Source: Methylobacterium sp. W2
Lineage (GTDB): Bacteria > Pseudomonadota > Alphaproteobacteria > Rhizobiales > Beijerinckiaceae
Length of the DNA stretch: 42,327 bases
NCBI RefSeq assembly: GCF_020662345.1
Contig: NZ_VMOA01000048.1
Span: 1 to 42,327, forward strand
Direction of reading: 5' to 3'
Position numbers and translations under genes: made by a program. Shown here piece after piece: positions 39,840 through 42,327 of the stretch. The notes below the pieces were generated by a model. The model made no database searches. It saw only the letters and a list, made by a program, of their open reading frames with translations, and had not been told where the DNA came from. Positions within the stretch are counted from its first letter, which is position 1. Each line of letters starts with the position of its first letter.

Positions 39840-40642
39840 GGGGCTCTGTCTCCCTCGGAGCGGTGGGCCGGGTCGAAGCGGCGACCGGTGAGGACGGACC
39901 GCATCCGGCGCCAGCCGTCATAGATGCCGCCGATGCCCTTGCCGCCGGAGGTCAGGATCGTGAAGCGGTCGGGATCGCGGGCGACGATGTCGGCGGAGAG
40001 CCGGTCGAGGGTGGCGGTCAGGTCGGCCTCCATCCGCGCCAGCCGCTCCGGGCGGGGCAGTGCGAGGAGATCGGCGCCCTGCACCGGCGTGCCGAAGGCG
40101 GCGAAGGCTTCCGCGCCGCGCTCTTCCCAGAAGGCGTATTCCAGCGCCAGGGGCACGAACAGGGCGTCGGGGGCGAGTTCGGGCAGGCGCGCCACGCCGC
40201 CGCGCAGGTCCAGCGGCCGGGTGCGGATGTCGGCGAAGCGTCCCTGCGCTGTCACCCAGAGCATCTGCCCCGGTGCCCCCAGGATAGCGCGGGACTGTTT
40301 CAGGAACTGCGCCGCGCCGCGGGCCGAGTTCAGATCCACCGGAAATGCGCCGATGCGGGAGAAGACGGCGTATTTCTCCAGCGCCGCCGCGTCGAACGGG
40401 GCGTGGCTGGTCCGGTCCGGGAACAGGCGGCCGGCGAGGAGGATCACCACGGCCGCATCCCACCAGGCGGGGTGGTTCAGATAGACGACGATGGGACCGG
40501 AATGACTGGCGATCCCCGGGACGCCCCAGCGGGCGAGTCGGAGCGCGTTCATGTGGCGGCGCAGGAACCGGTCGAAGTACCAGACCATGAACCGCCAGAT
40601 CGGTGGCGAATGGCGCGGCGGGGGGGGAGCCGGCGGGCTCAC
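39836..40642 (-). CDS. Lysophospholipid acyltransferase-like protein in the carotenoid-type operon
   Basis: A 268-residue PlsC-like acyltransferase. The HX4D motif is visible as NHPAWWD (in VVYLNHPAWWDAAVVILLAG), followed by the FPVDLNSARGAAQFLK region and QMLWVTAQGRFADIRTRPLD, where family members usually have FPEG or similar. Such enzymes move acyl groups to glycerol lipids or, in CrtO-like cases, to carotenoid sugars. Its position between a desaturase and a glycosyltransferase suggests the latter. The GTG start overlaps the desaturase stop as GTGA and the stop overlaps the next GTG. One short hydrophobic stretch is near the HX4D site; otherwise it is peripheral. Confidence 0.82.
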   Translation of the reverse strand: MSPPAPPPPRHSPPIWRFMVWYFDRFLRRHMNALRLARWGVPGIASHSGPIVVYLNHPAWWDAAVVILLAGRLFPDRTSHAPFDAAALEKYAVFSRIGAFPVDLNSARGAAQFLKQSRAILGAPGQMLWVTAQGRFADIRTRPLDLRGGVARLPELAPDALFVPLALEYAFWEERGAEAFAAFGTPVQGADLLALPRPERLARMEADLTATLDRLSADIVARDPDRFTILTSGGKGIGGIYDGWRRMRSVLTGRRFDPAHRSEGDRAP

Positions 40643-42186
40643 GCGCTCTGCCGCACCTCGCCGCGGGTGTCTCCGCCCTGCGCATCGGAATCGAGCGCGT
40701 CGGCGGCGATCCAGCCCGACATCATCACCATCGGCATGCCGGGCCCGGGATGGGCCGCGCCGCCCGCAAGGTAGAGGCCGCGCACCTGCCGCGAGCGGTT
40801 GCCGGGCTTGAACGCCCCCATGAACTTGCCGTGCGAGGCGAGGCCGTAGATCGCCCCGTTGAGCACCTTGTAGCGCTCGTGGATGTCCTGCGGGGTGAGG
40901 TGGCGCTCAACGACGATGCGCTCTTCCAGATCCGGCATGTGGCCGGTGCGCTTGAGCTTGTCGAGGATCACCTGCCGGTAGGCCGGAAACATTTTCTTCC
41001 AGTCATGATGCGGCCGAAGGTAGGGCGTGTGGACGAGGACATAGAGCGCTTCGCCGCCCTCGGGCGCCACCGACGGGTCGGTTGAAGAGGGCGCGGCGAG
41101 ATAGGCGGTCGGGTCCGGGGCGGGCTCGCCCTTGCGGTAGATGTAGTCGAACTCCTCCTCGGGATCGCGGGAGAAGACGAAATCGTGGTGGTTCAGGTGC
41201 TCGTAGCGCTTGTTCAGCCCGAGATAGAGCACCACGCCCGAACAGGCCGGCTCGAAGCTCTTCTTCTCGTAGGCCTTGCCGACGTCGCCGCCGACGAGTT
41301 CGCGGTAGGTGCGCACCGAATCCATGTTGGAGATCACCGCGTCGAACGGGGTGATGCCGGCGGCGGTCTTCACGCCCTTCACCGTGCCCTTCTCGATGGC
41401 GAGACCGGTGACCTCGTCGCCCGGCCGCAGGGTGGCGCCGAGTTCGGAGGCGAGCTTCGTCAGCGCCTCGGCCACCGCGCGGGTGCCGCCCATCGGGTAC
41501 CAGACGCCTTCCGCCGTCTGCATGTGGGCGATGGCGCAGAGCACGGCCGGCGCGCCGTAGGGGGACGAGCCGACATATTGCACGAAATGGTCGAGCATCT
41601 GCGCGAGCCGCGCGTCCTTGACCTTCGAGCGGATGGTGCCGGCCACCGACGACCCCATGCGCAGGGACAGCACGTCGCGCAGGGTGCCGGGATTCATGTT
41701 GGCGCGGATGTTGATCGTGTCGAACAGGTCTTCCACCGGCTTCCAGAAGAAGAACTTGTTCGAGACGTCGTGCAGGTGCTCGGAGATCTCGAGGAACTTC
41801 TTGTAGCCCTCGCCGGCGCCGGTATTGGGCGCGAAACGCTCCATGTCGGCGGCCATGGTGGGCACGTCGGCCATCAGGTCGAGATGGGTGTCGTCGTCGA
41901 AGAAGCAGCGCCATTGCGGGTCGAGGCGGCGGAGATCGAGATAGTCGTGGATATTGCGGCCGGCCTCCTGGAAGATGCGCTCCAGCACCTTCGGCACGGT
42001 GAGGATGGTCGGGCCCATGTCGAAGCGGAATCCGCCCTCATGCAGCACCGCGGCCTTGCCGCCGAGCCAGTCGTTCTTGTCGTAGAGGGTGACTGTGTGG
42101 CCGCGCGCGGCGCTCACGCAGGCCGCCGCGAGGCCGCCCAACCCTGCGCCGACCACGGCGACCGAAGACCCGACCCGCATGTTCAT
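40639..42186 (-). CDS. CrtI/CrtN-type carotenoid (phytoene/squalene) desaturase or oxidase
   Basis: A 515-residue FAD-dependent amine-oxidase-fold protein. The dinucleotide-binding site VAVVGAGLGGLAAACVSAAR is near the N-terminus, followed by YDKNDWLGGKAAVL and GFRFDMGPTILTVPKVLERI. The C-terminal signature GLYLAGGAAHPGPGMPMVMM is that of CrtI/CrtN/CrtP proteins. These introduce double bonds in phytoene or squalene-type precursors, or oxidise the terminal methyl group (CrtP). The operon suggests a C30 carotenoid as in Methylobacterium. ATG at 42186 follows GGGGA with ideal spacing; GTG at 42192 is also in frame. About 140 bases upstream should contain its promoter. Substrate and step cannot be read from sequence. 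Confidence 0.9.
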   Translation of the reverse strand: MNMRVGSSVAVVGAGLGGLAAACVSAARGHTVTLYDKNDWLGGKAAVLHEGGFRFDMGPTILTVPKVLERIFQEAGRNIHDYLDLRRLDPQWRCFFDDDTHLDLMADVPTMAADMERFAPNTGAGEGYKKFLEISEHLHDVSNKFFFWKPVEDLFDTINIRANMNPGTLRDVLSLRMGSSVAGTIRSKVKDARLAQMLDHFVQYVGSSPYGAPAVLCAIAHMQTAEGVWYPMGGTRAVAEALTKLASELGATLRPGDEVTGLAIEKGTVKGVKTAAGITPFDAVISNMDSVRTYRELVGGDVGKAYEKKSFEPACSGVVLYLGLNKRYEHLNHHDFVFSRDPEEEFDYIYRKGEPAPDPTAYLAAPSSTDPSVAPEGGEALYVLVHTPYLRPHHDWKKMFPAYRQVILDKLKRTGHMPDLEERIVVERHLTPQDIHERYKVLNGAIYGLASHGKFMGAFKPGNRSRQVRGLYLAGGAAHPGPGMPMVMMSGWIAADALDSDAQGGDTRGEVRQSA

Positions 42187-42327
42187 CGTCACTCCCCGGA
42201 TGCGGACAACGCCGCGCCCTATGACGGGTAAGCTAGACCGGATCGGCCGGGGGTCAACGCGCTAACCGGTCGCGCCGTCTGAGTTCTTCCCTATTCCGGG
42301 TCCGAGGTGGATCCCGCAGCCTCACAC

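Overview
The window reads as chromosome of a GC-rich, pigmented alphaproteobacterium, most likely Methylobacterium/Methylorubrum. The support is the very high GC with GC-ending codons, a carotenoid-type desaturase/acyltransferase/glycosyltransferase operon, a fused urease gamma-beta subunit, a RutR-controlled rut operon and a C-terminal DUF2336 gene. The genus is inferred from familiarity with these gene families, not from a search. I see no rRNA, tRNA, CRISPR array, prophage or intact insertion sequence.

Layout. 1-6.4 kb: the tail of a cut gene, a RarD-type permease, a P1-family (DmpA/NylC-like) hydrolase, a compositionally atypical RTX protein, two small proteins and a stand-alone HerA/DUF87 ATPase. 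6.4-15.9 kb: pyrimidine catabolism, with rutABCDF and rutG on the minus strand. They are split by two surface-polysaccharide genes (GT61 glycosyltransferase and O-antigen ligase-like). A near-perfect RutR operator lies upstream of rutA and in front of a divergent cytochrome c gene, and the rutR regulator follows. 16-22.8 kb: a PuuE-type allantoinase/deacetylase gene divergent from a urease operon ureAB-vapB-vapC-ureC-DUF29-ureE-ureF-ureG. A VapBC toxin-antitoxin pair sits inside the urease operon, and no ureD is visible. Together these genes form a nitrogen-scavenging island for uracil, purine intermediates and urea.

22.8-34.5 kb: ChrA-like transporter, an exported two-gene unit of unknown role, a YdjA-like nitroreductase with a flavin reductase-like protein, an exported phospholipase A2-like protein, a shortened HpcH/CitE-like protein lacking a key Glu, a LysR regulator divergent from an MFS exporter, a translationally coupled SLT-transglycosylase/DUF2336 pair, and an RhtA-like exporter. 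34.7-42.3 kb: NAD kinase divergent from cutA, two very small membrane proteins, an OFA-family oxalate/formate-type antiporter with a long AT-rich upstream region, and a minus-strand operon (CrtI/CrtN-type desaturase, lysophospholipid acyltransferase-like, GT2 glycosyltransferase) joined by GTGA overlaps, probably for acylated, glycosylated carotenoids.

The observations most worth following are the toxin-antitoxin pair between ureAB and ureC, the RutR site shared with cytochrome c, the palindromic repeats lodged inside the rut region, the PLA2-like exported protein, the degenerate CitE-like protein and the transglycosylase/DUF2336 pair.
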